From: Paenibacillus odorifer
GTDB taxonomy: Bacteria > Bacillota > Bacilli > Paenibacillales > Paenibacillaceae
Reading direction: 5' to 3'
Length of the DNA stretch: 64,000 nucleotides
NCBI RefSeq assembly: GCF_000758725.1
Contig: NZ_CP009428.1
Location: 1,426,001 to 1,490,000 of the forward strand
Shown here: piece after piece, positions 19,127 through 28,151 of the stretch
Layout: the number at the start of each line of letters is the position of its first letter
Numbering within the stretch: the stretch's first letter is position 1
Notes under the pieces: model-generated
Told to the model about the DNA's origin: nothing
Database searches by the model: none
What the model saw: the letters and a program-made list of their open reading frames with translations, nothing else
Translations under genes and position numbers: made by a program

Positions 19127-19365
19127 GACACGTTCACCTCAATCAATGAAGCTTCCTTCCGGCGGATGGCGAACAGTTGTCCATTGCACTCTAAGGTAAT
19201 AGGTCCTAAAAAAGGTCCTTTTCCTTTCAGGCGAATGCTCACACCCTCGGACACTCCAAGATCAGCCAGACGACGGCGTAGGATAGGATTGATTCCTTCT
19301 ATTTTATGAATATATCCGGTCGAACCCGGTTGTAGTCGCAGCAATGAGCAAGAGGTAGAAGCCAT
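19123..19365 (-). CDS. feoA: Ferrous iron transport protein A
   Basis: 80 aa SH3-like protein (LQPGSTGYIHKIEGINPILRR, LADLGVSEGVSIRLKGKGPF), required for or stimulating FeoB activity. TTGGAGGG lies upstream of the ATG. First gene of the feoA-feoB-Cys-rich operon; a Fur-like box is 21 bp upstream of the start. Confidence 0.93.
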   Translation of the reverse strand: MASTSCSLLRLQPGSTGYIHKIEGINPILRRRLADLGVSEGVSIRLKGKGPFLGPITLECNGQLFAIRRKEASLIEVNVS

Positions 19366-19386
19366 TTTTATCCCTCCAAAAGAGAC

Positions 19387-19401
19387 TGATAATCAATCTC
19401 A
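19387..19401. promoter_or_regulatory. Fur-like box upstream of feoA
   Basis: TGATAATCAATCTCA agrees with the Fur 7-1-7 consensus TGATAATNATTATCA at 12 of 14 defined positions and lies just upstream of feoA. The left half is perfect. Iron repression of the feo operon is inferred from this and from known Bacillus practice. Confidence 0.65.
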
Positions 19402-19603
19402 ATGATTTTCTTGTAATGTAGCATTTTTAGGGCTTATTTACTGTGATCATTGTCGCTGACACGATGTGGTAATAGCATTAAGGAGAAGAAGATGAAATTC
19501 CTTTACATTTTATTCTTCATTAAAGTATGATTATACGATATAAATTGCATAGTAAAGCTATATTCGCGGTTATAATGATTGCAATAGTTGAAGGGAGATA
19601 ATT

Positions 19604-20563
19604 ATGAAGACTAATCAATGTAAGATTGTTGACTGCACCATCCGAGATGGGGGCCTAGTGAACAACTGGGATTTTAGTGTGGAATTTGTACAAAACTTAT
19701 ATGCCGGCTTGAATGAAGCTGGTGTTGATTATATGGAAATCGGTTATAAAAATTCACCAAAATTGCTCAAAGGAGCAGAGGGTGCCGGACCATGGCGTTT
19801 TCTGGACGATGATTTCCTGCGTAAAGTGATTCCGCAAAAAGGTCACACCAAGCTATCTGCTTTGGTTGATATCGGCCGCGTGGATGAGAATGATATTTTG
19901 CCCCGCAGCGAAAGTATGCTGGATTTGATTCGTGTGGCATGCTACAGCAAAGATGTAGAAAAAGCCCTCCAATTGGTACAAACTTTCCATGATCTAGGCT
20001 ATGAGACAACGATCAACATTATGGCTTTGTCTAATGTTATGGAGAATGAATTGTTGGAAGCTTTTGAAATGATCCGTGAGAGCGTTGTTGATGTGGTATA
20101 TATTGTAGATTCATACGGCAGCTTGGATCACAATGACATGAATTATCTGGTTGAGAAGTTCAAGACACATCTGCCAAACAAACGTCTAGGCGTACATACT
20201 CACAATAATCTTCAGTTGGCGTTCTCCAACACGTTGATTGCTGCTGAGAATGGTGTAGAGTTACTGGATGCTTCTTGTTATGGGATGGGACGAGCTGCAG
20301 GAAATTGCCCTACAGAGCTGTTAGTAACTCATTTGAAGAATACACGTTACTCCTTGCGCCCTGTGCTTGATATTATTGAACGCCTGATGATTCCTTTGCG
20401 TGAGAAAGAGGAGTGGGGCTATATCATTCCTTATATGATCACAGGTACACTTGATGAGCATCCACGTTCAGCAATGGCACTTCGTGCATCTGCAGACAAG
20501 GATAAATCCGTTGATTTTTTTGATAAGCTTACAACACCAGAAGTAACCTTTGGTGACAAATAA
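19604..20563 (+). CDS. DRE-TIM aldolase-like protein (HMGL superfamily)
   Basis: 319 aa. The N-terminus has IVDCTIRDGGLVNNWDF, a variant of the DRE-TIM motif (R-D with metal-binding D), the metal-ligand pair HTHNN (VHTHNNLQLAF), and GMGRAAGNCPTELL near the end of the barrel. This is the fold of 4-hydroxy-2-oxovalerate aldolase, HMG-CoA lyase and isopropylmalate synthase, but no LeuA-type regulatory domain is present. The specific substrate is unknown. AGGGAG precedes the ATG; single gene with its own terminator. Confidence 0.8.
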   Translation: MKTNQCKIVDCTIRDGGLVNNWDFSVEFVQNLYAGLNEAGVDYMEIGYKNSPKLLKGAEGAGPWRFLDDDFLRKVIPQKGHTKLSALVDIGRVDENDILPRSESMLDLIRVACYSKDVEKALQLVQTFHDLGYETTINIMALSNVMENELLEAFEMIRESVVDVVYIVDSYGSLDHNDMNYLVEKFKTHLPNKRLGVHTHNNLQLAFSNTLIAAENGVELLDASCYGMGRAAGNCPTELLVTHLKNTRYSLRPVLDIIERLMIPLREKEEWGYIIPYMITGTLDEHPRSAMALRASADKDKSVDFFDKLTTPEVTFGDK

Positions 20564-20576
20564 ACCTGAGTTTCTT

Positions 20577-20616
20577 AGAAGCACTGAACCCTTTCGTAGG
20601 GGGAAGTGCTTTTTTG
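20577..20616 (+). terminator. Intrinsic terminator
   Basis: aagcact/agtgctt stem extended by an ACCC/GGGG part, followed by TTTTTT. The following ~190 bp to the next gene are AT-rich with no recognised site. Confidence 0.8.
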
Positions 20617-20807
20617 GTTGCCTGCTAGCAGAAAATGGTTTATATTTATGCAAGATTTATGAATATATAACTTATAAACGCGCCTTCCATTTGAATGCCG
20701 ATAAAAGAAATGTAACTTAAAAGTCCTATCCCGCCGATATTTATACGTAGGACATAACTATACTTGAATGTTAATTAATAGATATTATTTTCAGACGCGA
20801 GGGACTT

Positions 20808-22934
20808 ATGAGACAAGAAGAGAAAAAGACAATTCAAGCAGCTGCTGTAGGCGCCTTGCTGTTCCTTTTAATTCAAATTTTCCATACATCGCTTAACCGA
20901 TTGGACGATTGGGATATTATTTCTTCTCTCTATCTCATTGTCGGCTGCTGTAATGTTGCTTTTGGATTTGCAATATTTGCACAGGGCTGGTTATTCTTCT
21001 CTAGCAGATTATCTAAAGGAAGATTATATGCCGCTGCTCTTTTTGGTGGAATATGTATTATTGATTTTTTGCATACACTGGGTTTTGTGGGCATCCCGTT
21101 GATTTCATCATTCATAACTTTTGAAGAATCGTTGTGGCTGCGAACCCTCTCACGACTAATCAGCGGTTTAGGAATGTTGTTTATTTTTAGCAGGGAAGAT
21201 AAGCCCGTGTCTGTCTCTGAAAAAAGAAAGTTGTTTAGAATAGCCTTCATGCTGATTGTGCTTTCCATTGTTTTGTTTATATTCAGCCACTCGGCGTTAC
21301 CTCAGTTTTTAACTAAACCTTGGATGAATCCTTTGAAGCAGATTGCTGATTTGGCAGTTCTTTTTGTTTACTTGGCAGGTGTTGCAGTTATTGTATTTCC
21401 TGAAAAAAGTGAAAAGTCAGCCTCCCTGCTTATTATTATTCGAGCACTTATCTTTTTCTCTTTGGGCCAAGCCTTTTTTATGAGTCCGTTCAGTAGTGGC
21501 AATATAGATGATCTTTTTGGAATGGTGTGTAGCGGTGTTGCATACTATTTGCTTCTTACTGGAGTATATCGTCTGACGATTGAAGAACCCTTTTACGAAA
21601 AGCAGTTGGCTGAGGAACGGATCAATTATTTAGCCTATCATGATGATTTAACGGGACTTCCCAATAGACGTCGTCTGACGCAGCGTGTAGAAGAGATGAT
21701 TATTGCTGGAGAGAAGAAAACGAGCGATAAATTCTCAGCGTTAGCTATTATGAATATTAATCATTTCAAGAATATAAATGACTCCCTGGGCCATTTTGCC
21801 GGAGACCATTTACTGAAGCTGGTGTCTGAGCGCCTTGTGAATGAGGCTAAATTTACTGAAGAGCTTTATAGTATGGGGGCGGATGAGTTCGCTTTTCTTA
21901 TGATGGAGAGAGCAAGTCTTGGAGAATGTTTGGTTCGAGCTACGGAGCTGCATCGATTGTTTGAGGTACCTATTGCCTTAGAGTCGGGGGAGTACCATAT
22001 TTCGCTTAGTATGGGGTTAAGTATTTATCCCGGTGACGGTGAAACTGCGGAACATCTAATTCAGAATGCTGATACGGCTGTACATAATGCCAAGGAACAG
22101 GGAGTAGAGATTCGCAGGTATATCCCAGCCATGCAGATGAAAGCAAAGGAACGTCTAAAGCTGGAAAATGACCTCCGCAGAGCGCTTGAACGCAATGAAT
22201 TCTTTCTGGTGTATCAGCCAAAGGTTTTGCTGGAGACGGAAGAGATCGTAGGAATGGAAGCTCTGCTCCGCTGGAATCATCCGAAGCGTGGTCTGGTCTC
22301 TCCTGCGGAATTTATCCCGTTAGCTGAAGAGAGTGGACTCATTGTTCCGATTGGGGAATGGGTACTCAAAACAGCTTGTCTGCAGAATAAAAAATGGCAG
22401 CTGGCCGGCTATGTGCCGATTTGCGTCTCCATAAACCTATCTATGCGGCAATTCCTTCAGCCCAATCTAGCAGGGAGGATTCATACCATCTTAACCGACA
22501 TTGGATTAGATCCGTGTTATGTCGACCTTGAGATTACTGAGAGTATGACCTTGGATAAAGAAACAGCCTTTGATCAGCTGAAACGTCTGAAAGAGCTTGG
22601 TGTCTTCATCAGTATTGATGATTTTGGTACAGGCTACAGCTCCCTGCATTATCTAAAGAACATGCCGATCGACAGATTGAAAATTGACAGGTCGTTCGTA
22701 TCAGAGGTTATGGAGGACAGCAACAATGCTGCTATAGTCTCTACAATCACTTCTATGGCGCATCATTTGAAGCTGAAGGTTACGGCTGAGGGTGTGGAGA
22801 ACAAGGAGCAGCTGCAATTTCTGCGGGAGCAGCATTGTCATGAAGCTCAAGGATTTCTGTTCAGCAAACCTATTCAACCAGCAGAGTTTGAGGCGATATT
22901 TTTAAAAAAGGCACCCCTCAGCGCTTCCCTGTAA
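20808..22934 (+). CDS. Membrane GGDEF-EAL protein, GGDEF degenerate (likely c-di-GMP phosphodiesterase)
   Basis: 708 aa. About seven N-terminal membrane segments (residues 10-255) contain DFLHTLGFVGIP and LWLRTLSRLISG, resembling the MASE3 sensor. The GGDEF domain keeps DDLTGLPNRR but has MGADEF (357-361) in place of GGDEF, and Asn316/Asn318 in NINHFK where active cyclases carry metal-binding Asp. The EAL domain looks intact (MEALLRWNHP at 483 onward, SINLSMRQF, EITESM, IDDFGTGYSSL, LKIDRSFV). It therefore most likely degrades c-di-GMP, with the GGDEF half acting as a regulatory or GTP-binding domain. Confidence 0.88.
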   Translation: MRQEEKKTIQAAAVGALLFLLIQIFHTSLNRLDDWDIISSLYLIVGCCNVAFGFAIFAQGWLFFSSRLSKGRLYAAALFGGICIIDFLHTLGFVGIPLISSFITFEESLWLRTLSRLISGLGMLFIFSREDKPVSVSEKRKLFRIAFMLIVLSIVLFIFSHSALPQFLTKPWMNPLKQIADLAVLFVYLAGVAVIVFPEKSEKSASLLIIIRALIFFSLGQAFFMSPFSSGNIDDLFGMVCSGVAYYLLLTGVYRLTIEEPFYEKQLAEERINYLAYHDDLTGLPNRRRLTQRVEEMIIAGEKKTSDKFSALAIMNINHFKNINDSLGHFAGDHLLKLVSERLVNEAKFTEELYSMGADEFAFLMMERASLGECLVRATELHRLFEVPIALESGEYHISLSMGLSIYPGDGETAEHLIQNADTAVHNAKEQGVEIRRYIPAMQMKAKERLKLENDLRRALERNEFFLVYQPKVLLETEEIVGMEALLRWNHPKRGLVSPAEFIPLAEESGLIVPIGEWVLKTACLQNKKWQLAGYVPICVSINLSMRQFLQPNLAGRIHTILTDIGLDPCYVDLEITESMTLDKETAFDQLKRLKELGVFISIDDFGTGYSSLHYLKNMPIDRLKIDRSFVSEVMEDSNNAAIVSTITSMAHHLKLKVTAEGVENKEQLQFLREQHCHEAQGFLFSKPIQPAEFEAIFLKKAPLSASL

Positions 22935-22946
22935 ACTAAAAAAATG

Positions 22947-22975
22947 TTGATTTTTACTTGTAGAGATGATACAAT
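22947..22975 (+). promoter_or_regulatory. Promoter of tRNA-Gly
   Basis: TTGATT, a 17-bp spacer and TACAAT, ending 23 bp before the mature tRNA 5' end. Confidence 0.7.
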
Positions 22976-22998
22976 AACTCTTGTATTCACTTTCTAGT

Positions 22999-23072
22999 GC
23001 GGGTGTAGTTCAATGGTAGAACTTCAGCCTTCCAAGCTGATAGCGTGGGTTCGATTCCCATCACCCGCTCCA
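22999..23072 (+). tRNA. tRNA-Gly (TCC)
   Basis: A full cloverleaf is seen: acceptor gcgggtg/cacccgc, D arm gttc/gaac, anticodon stem tcagc/gctga with loop cttccaa (anticodon TCC at 23031-23033), T arm with GGTTCGATTCC, discriminator T and an encoded CCA. It has its own promoter and two downstream terminators. Confidence 0.97.
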
Positions 23073-23087
23073 TAATTCAAACTTCCA

Positions 23088-23114
23088 AATCCTTGCGATG
23101 CAAGGGTTTTTTTT
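23088..23114 (+). terminator. First terminator after tRNA-Gly
   Basis: aatccttgc-gat-gcaagggtt hairpin followed by a run of eight T. Confidence 0.85.
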
Positions 23115-23116
23115 AT

Positions 23117-23153
23117 ATCCCATCAGCCTATATTGGTTGGTGGGATTTTTTTT
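23117..23153 (+). terminator. Second, tandem terminator after tRNA-Gly
   Basis: atcccatcagcc pairs with ggttggtgggat (two G-U) around a 6-nt loop, followed by seven or more T. Confidence 0.75.
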
Positions 23154-23211
23154 GTTTATACTATTTGCCTAATGGAAAAACTTTAATATAGCGTACTTTT
23201 AAGAAAAGGTT

Positions 23212-24111
23212 GTGAAAATTTTGAATGGTGCAAAGATTGCGTTCCTATCTGTACTTAGCAATACATTTATCGTTTCTTTAAAGCTTATGGTCGGAGTACT
23301 TACAGGTTCAGTAGCAATTATCTCGGAAGCGATCCACTCCTCCTTAGATTTAGTTGCTTCGTTGATTGCTTTTTTCTCGGTCCGATGGTCGAGTCGCTCT
23401 GCGGATAAAGCTCATCCTTATGGTCATGGCAAAGTGGAGAATATCTCAGGGACGATTGAAACGTTGCTTATTTTTGTAGCTGGATTCTGGATTATAAATG
23501 AGTGTGTTCATAAAATAATGAATCCAACCGCGATCGAACTTCCCTTTTTGGGCATTATTGTGATGGTGGTCGGAGCGGGGATCAATTATATGGTTTCACG
23601 CAAGGTTAAAAAGAAGGCAGACGAACTTCACTCTGTGGCTATGAAATCGAATGCTCTGCATTTGCTTACGGATGTTTTCACCTCTTTGGGGGTTGCATTC
23701 AGTTTATTATTGGTCACCCTCACTGGATGGACGATACTCGACCCTGTCATTGGGATTGTGTTGGCTCTGTATATTATGGGTGAAGCCTATAAGCTTCTAA
23801 AGGAGTCATTTCCTCCGCTGTTGGATGCACGATTAACTGAGGCAGAAGAAAATGAAATATTACATGTCATAAAGTTATTTCAAGGGCGATATATTGAATT
23901 TCATGATTTTCGTACCCGCCGATCTGGTCCAGAAGAGTATGTCGACTTTCATCTTGTGATTCCTTCTAAAATGAGTGTTGCTACTGCGCATCAATTATGC
24001 GACGAAATTGAACTAGCCATTCAAGGCATATTTGAACGTGCCCAGGTGTTGATTCACATTGAACCCGAACATGAACAGTTAGCTAACAAACCTATATTAC
24101 ATGAAGGATAA
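23212..24111 (+). CDS. Cation diffusion facilitator (CDF) metal exporter
   Basis: 299 aa with about six membrane helices and a C-terminal cytoplasmic domain. The paired metal-site HxxxD motifs are present: HSSLD in TM2 and HLLTD in TM5. The AHPYGHGKVENISG loop is typical of the FieF/YiiP/MntE class. The C-terminal domain (about 205-290) ends in a His-containing strand (VLIHIEPEHE). It exports Zn, Fe, Mn or Co in exchange for protons; the metal is not predictable. The start is GTG with only a weak SD, so the exact start is uncertain. Confidence 0.9.
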   Translation: MKILNGAKIAFLSVLSNTFIVSLKLMVGVLTGSVAIISEAIHSSLDLVASLIAFFSVRWSSRSADKAHPYGHGKVENISGTIETLLIFVAGFWIINECVHKIMNPTAIELPFLGIIVMVVGAGINYMVSRKVKKKADELHSVAMKSNALHLLTDVFTSLGVAFSLLLVTLTGWTILDPVIGIVLALYIMGEAYKLLKESFPPLLDARLTEAEENEILHVIKLFQGRYIEFHDFRTRRSGPEEYVDFHLVIPSKMSVATAHQLCDEIELAIQGIFERAQVLIHIEPEHEQLANKPILHEG

Positions 24112-24214
24112 TATTGGTGATTACTCACAGAGTTTCTCTGCTATTTCAATATTTTGTATTAAGTGATATGGTGATTATATCTCTTTTATATTCATTCTAT
24201 ATGGGGGACGGATA

Positions 24215-24331
24215 ATGATCGCTTATTTAAGACCTTTAATAATAAGTAGCTCAGTTAAAAGCCTGATTTTTCTTTTAATAATAATGGTGATAGCAATGGT
24301 ATGGTGGTTTTATAAATGGACTAAGCAATGA
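24215..24331 (+). CDS. Candidate 38-aa single-pass membrane peptide
   Basis: Starts MIAYLRPLIISS, then a hydrophobic helix (LIFLLIIMVIAMVWWFY) and the tail KWTKQ. GGGGG lies about 7 nt before the ATG. It occupies an otherwise gene-free 300 bp and ends before a terminator. Coding is supported only by the SD and the composition; no family is recognised. Confidence 0.35.
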   Translation: MIAYLRPLIISSSVKSLIFLLIIMVIAMVWWFYKWTKQ

Positions 24332-24355
24332 TGCTCTTTTGTTTGGCCGCATACT

Positions 24356-24392
24356 AAAAAGCCAGGCTCCCAACTTAGGGAACCTGGCTTTA
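24356..24392. terminator. Bidirectional terminator
   Basis: aaagccaggctccc pairs with gggaacctggcttt around aactta, between convergent genes. Confidence 0.85.
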
Positions 24393-24413
24393 TTTGTTTG
24401 TAGCTTGTGTATC

Positions 24414-25769
24414 TTAAACAGTCTTTAGGAACTCAACAATGGTGAGTAATCCCTTGTCGAAGTTCTCCAGGTTGAAATGCTCATCCGGTGCATGCAGGTT
24501 CTCATCATCGAGACCAAAGCCCATCAGAACGACAGGTGCTTCCAGCACACGGGAGAAGCTCTCCATGATCGGAATGGAGCCGCCGTCTTTGGTGAAGAGG
24601 GCACGGGTTCCATATACTTTGCCATATGCGTCTGCTGCAGTTTGCAGAATAGGATTCGACGGATCGATGTTAAAGGCACGTGCCTTCTCCATTTGCTTAA
24701 CATGCACTTTCGCTCCGGTCTGAATATTAGCCTTCAGATGTGCTTCAACGGCATCGAGGATATGCTGTGGATCCTGATCGCCAACTAAGCGGCAGGTAAT
24801 TTTCGCATGTGCTTCTTTAGGGATAACCGTCTTACTGCCTTCCCCTTGGAAACCGCCGTATACGCCGTTAAGCTCAAGCGTAGGACGAGCGCCAATCCGT
24901 TCTACAAAGGAATAACCTTCTTCTCCGTATAACGATTCCAATCCAAGACCTTCGCGGATTTTATCTTCATTCACACCTTGCTTCACGAATTCTTCCCGCA
25001 GCATTGGGGAAAGTTCAGGAACGCCATCATAGAATCCGTCTACAGATACGCGTCCTTTGTCGTCATGAAGCGAGCTTAGCAAAGATACTAGGGCATGCAA
25101 TGCATTCGGAACGCCACCGCCGTAAGAACCAGAGTGCAGGTCTGTCAAAGCGGTAGTTACATCAACTTCAAGGGAAGCTAGACCACGTAGCCCAGTGCAG
25201 ATGGCAGGACGACCGCGTTCCAATAGGGATGTATCGGAGACTAACACCGCATCCGCAGCGAGCTTTTCTTTATTGGCTTCAAGGAACGGAGGCAGATTCA
25301 CACTGCCGATTTCTTCTTCACCTTCGATGCAAAGCTTGAGATTCACAGGAAGAGTACCTTCTTGTTTCAGGATCGCCTCAATGGCTTTGAGGTGAACGAA
25401 TACTTGTCCTTTGTCATCTGTTGCTCCGCGTGCATAAAGCTTGCCATCACGAATCTCTGGTTCAAATGGAGGTGTGGTCCATAGGTTTAATGGATCTACT
25501 GGTTGTACATCGTAGTGACCATACACGAGAATGGTTGGTTTGCCTGGAGCATGAAGATAATCGGCATATATAACGGGATGTCCCGCTGTCGGATGCAACT
25601 CAATGTTCTCAAGTCCGGCTTTTTTCAGGGTGTCTGTCAGCCAATGGGCTGCCTTCAGTACATCGTCCTTATGTTCAGATAAGGCAGAAATACTTGGAAT
25701 TCTGAGCCATTGTTTTAGTTCTTCGAGATGTTCATCCCGGTGGGTTGAAAAATACGTTTCGTATGACAT
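24414..25769 (-). CDS. M20-family dipeptidase
   Basis: 451 aa zinc exopeptidase. Metal-site motifs are VYGHYDVQPVDP (His, Asp), ARGATDDKGQ (bridging Asp), EGEEEIGS (catalytic and metal Glu), a later Asp in VSDTS, and a His near HAPDEHFNLE. A lid/dimerisation domain lies in the middle (about 180-370). It resembles the dipeptidase/CNDP-like branch (PepV-related), which releases amino acids from short peptides. GGAGG precedes ATG; monocistronic. Confidence 0.9.
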   Translation of the reverse strand: MSYETYFSTHRDEHLEELKQWLRIPSISALSEHKDDVLKAAHWLTDTLKKAGLENIELHPTAGHPVIYADYLHAPGKPTILVYGHYDVQPVDPLNLWTTPPFEPEIRDGKLYARGATDDKGQVFVHLKAIEAILKQEGTLPVNLKLCIEGEEEIGSVNLPPFLEANKEKLAADAVLVSDTSLLERGRPAICTGLRGLASLEVDVTTALTDLHSGSYGGGVPNALHALVSLLSSLHDDKGRVSVDGFYDGVPELSPMLREEFVKQGVNEDKIREGLGLESLYGEEGYSFVERIGARPTLELNGVYGGFQGEGSKTVIPKEAHAKITCRLVGDQDPQHILDAVEAHLKANIQTGAKVHVKQMEKARAFNIDPSNPILQTAADAYGKVYGTRALFTKDGGSIPIMESFSRVLEAPVVLMGFGLDDENLHAPDEHFNLENFDKGLLTIVEFLKTV

Positions 25770-25927
25770 AGTGAGTATGTACCTCCTTAAGTTTTGCTGC
25801 GCAAAACCGGCTTTGTAAGCGCCTGGGCATAAGCTTATTGGCCATGCGTGACCGTCTTGTTTAGCATTCTATAGGAACCATTATACTGGAGAACTCACTA
25901 TGGATCAAAAGCGATGGGGCAAACCTC

Positions 25928-26611
25928 TCACCAGATGATTGTAGCCGGTGTCACACCTTGGGGAAAAGTATCCTCAGCTTTGCTTTTGTTCATATACATC
26001 TCATACCAAACATCAGCGATGAGTCCTGGATCTGTAGCGGTGCCGGGTTTAATGAATACACCAAGTGCTAAATGACCTACATAGATTCCTTGTGGAGCCA
26101 AATCTGCATGCAGGTTAAGTGCGTAGTTTCTTAATCCGCTAAGCGCAATGCCTACATTACCCATCATCTGCATGGGATAGATGGAGGACAATCCGGTTGT
26201 GAACAGCAGTGCGCCGCTGCGTTTCTCCAGCATCTCAGGCAAGACCTGTGCTACGCTGCGGATAGCGGCTACAACCAGTGCCTGAAAGGCATCCTGTGCA
26301 TTTTCTTCTGTTACTTGTGAAGCAGGAGTAGGAGGGTAATTTCCACTTGTCGGGCTGAACTCGAGCACATCGATAAAGCCGTATTTTTTCTTGATATTAT
26401 CGAAGGCTGTGGCTACTTGTTCTTTATTGTATACGTCGGCAGGAAAAGCAGCAGCCTCGATATTCAGTGCTTGCAGTTCCTGAACAAGGGTGTTCAGCTT
26501 CTCTTCATTTCGAGAGATTAATGCCACTTGAAATCCGTTGGCTCCGAATTTTTTGGCGATTGAGAGTCCTAAGCCGGGTCCAGCACCTATGATGGCAATG
26601 GTCTTTTTCAT
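25928..26611 (-). CDS. SDR-family protein lacking the YxxxK dyad
   Basis: 227 aa Rossmann protein with nucleotide motif GAGPGLG (residues 8-14), NADP-type ISRNEEK and a PADV position. Strand 5 is followed by TTGLSSIYPMQMMGNVGIAL, where the usual Tyr-x3-Lys is missing, so classic SDR catalysis is doubtful. It is divergent from an HxlR regulator 115 bp away, a pairing that often means the regulator controls the oxidoreductase. The substrate is unknown. Confidence 0.82.
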   Translation of the reverse strand: MKKTIAIIGAGPGLGLSIAKKFGANGFQVALISRNEEKLNTLVQELQALNIEAAAFPADVYNKEQVATAFDNIKKKYGFIDVLEFSPTSGNYPPTPASQVTEENAQDAFQALVVAAIRSVAQVLPEMLEKRSGALLFTTGLSSIYPMQMMGNVGIALSGLRNYALNLHADLAPQGIYVGHLALGVFIKPGTATDPGLIADVWYEMYMNKSKAEDTFPQGVTPATIIW

Positions 26612-26726
26612 GATTTATTAGTTCCTTTCCGGTTGTTGATTACTAACAGTAACCATGATAAGCTGAATAGGCTTGAGGGACAAGAAGGCACTATTACATG
26701 CTTAAGTTACATGGAGGTAACCACAG

Positions 26727-27122
26727 TTGGAACATTCAAAGGAAGAACCCACCCGGTTCATGCCGATGCTGGAGGATTGCTCCATTACCCGCCAGATTCT
26801 GGACAGGGTCGGAGATAAATGGAGTGTACTGATCATAGTCAATTTAGGTGCTGAAGCTTTGCGGTTCAAAGAGTTGCAAAGGCGCTCTGGAGGGATATCA
26901 CAACGGATGCTGACCCAGACCCTGCGCCATTTGGAACGGGATGGATTAGTTTGGCGTAAAGCGACGCCTACAGTCCCATTGACTGTGGAATACGGTCTGA
27001 CGAGCATAGGAGAATCATTGTTGGGACCTTTAACCTCGCTTGTGGACTGGGTCAACAAAAACAATGGGAAGATCGCCAAAGCGCGTATAGATTATGACCA
27101 CCAGCACGACACACAGGAGTAA
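26727..27122 (+). CDS. HxlR-family transcriptional regulator
   Basis: 131 aa winged-helix protein with the family pattern CSITRQILDRVGDKWSVLII, LRFKELQRRSGGISQRMLTQ and LRHLERDGLV (residues about 16-105). TTG start, with TGGAGG about 10 nt upstream. Divergent from the SDR gene, which it may control. Effector unknown. Confidence 0.9.
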   Translation: MEHSKEEPTRFMPMLEDCSITRQILDRVGDKWSVLIIVNLGAEALRFKELQRRSGGISQRMLTQTLRHLERDGLVWRKATPTVPLTVEYGLTSIGESLLGPLTSLVDWVNKNNGKIAKARIDYDHQHDTQE

Positions 27123-27164
27123 CAAGACAGCAGAACAATTCACTGGGATAGAGGATGGATTATA

Positions 27165-28118
27165 TTGCATAAGGAAAGTGGAACAAACACATTTATTTAT
27201 ACTTACACCTGTTCAGAGGACGAGTTATCGCTGTGTCAGATGGAGCTGCGATGTCTTTTTGGTGAGCAGGTGCCGACTGTTCTTTTTAAGAGTGAGGTTG
27301 AGGTGGATGTCAGCCGCAGTCCCTTCATTAAAGAGCGGATAGATGTAATGTATGAAGGGGACAGTCTGCCTGAGATTTATGATCAAACGGAGCAGGTGGA
27401 GCTTGGCGGCAAGACGTTTAAGGTTATTTTTGTGAAGACCAACGATCTGGGCCCTTCAGACAAAATAGAGTATGATGAGCGCAGAGTGATCGAGCGGGAA
27501 ATTGGGTTGCGGATTGAAGGAGAAGCGGATGTTAACCATCCGGAGCTGGTATACGGCATTGTTACGCTGGGTGGACGCTGGTACTTCGGATCTTATCATA
27601 AAAACAAGGCAACTTGGTTCCGCCAAATGAAGAAGCCACGCAGCTATTCTATCGCGCTTAGTACACGTGTTGCCCGTGCCGCGGTTAATATGGCTATTCC
27701 GAATCCTGAAGGTATACGTGCTATAGATCCTTGCTGCGGTATTGGAACTGTAATGGTAGAAGCCTTGTCAATGGGAATCGATATGGTTGGACGTGATATT
27801 AACCCTATGATTGCTATCGGTGCGAGAACAAATATTGCCCATTTTGGATTCACCAGTGAGGTTACGCTCGGGGATATTGCGGATATCACTGATCATTACG
27901 ATGTAGCCATTGTAGATATGCCATATAATCTATATTCTAGTATTACACCTGAGGAGCAGTTCGCGATTCTAGTGAATGCGCGCCGGATTGCAGATCGGGT
28001 GGTTATCGTTGCGATTGAACCGATGAACGAGATGATCACTGAAGCTGGATTTACAATCATAGACCGTTGTGAAGCTAAAAAAGGAGCCTTCTCGCGTCAT
28101 TTAATGCTTTGCCAGTAA
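27165..28118 (+). CDS. TRM11-like SAM-dependent methyltransferase
   Basis: 317 aa. An N-terminal part of about 150 aa resembles the substrate-binding region of RNA/DNA methylases. The Rossmann methylase half has motif I DPCCGIGTVMVEAL, the acidic residue in GRDINPMIAIGA, and a catalytic motif IVDMPYNLYS (the D-P-P-Y slot, with Met for Pro). It most likely methylates a tRNA or other RNA base. TTG start with an AGAGG-type SD. It lies 33 bp before the NUDIX gene; the two are probably co-transcribed. Confidence 0.78.
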   Translation: MHKESGTNTFIYTYTCSEDELSLCQMELRCLFGEQVPTVLFKSEVEVDVSRSPFIKERIDVMYEGDSLPEIYDQTEQVELGGKTFKVIFVKTNDLGPSDKIEYDERRVIEREIGLRIEGEADVNHPELVYGIVTLGGRWYFGSYHKNKATWFRQMKKPRSYSIALSTRVARAAVNMAIPNPEGIRAIDPCCGIGTVMVEALSMGIDMVGRDINPMIAIGARTNIAHFGFTSEVTLGDIADITDHYDVAIVDMPYNLYSSITPEEQFAILVNARRIADRVVIVAIEPMNEMITEAGFTIIDRCEAKKGAFSRHLMLCQ

Positions 28119-28151
28119 TCCTAATCAAGGTACCGAAAAAGGGGTGCAGCA

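Noticed and set aside
26633..26818. 61-codon frame in the SDR/HxlR divergent region
   Set aside because: Overlaps the better supported HxlR start and has no SD.
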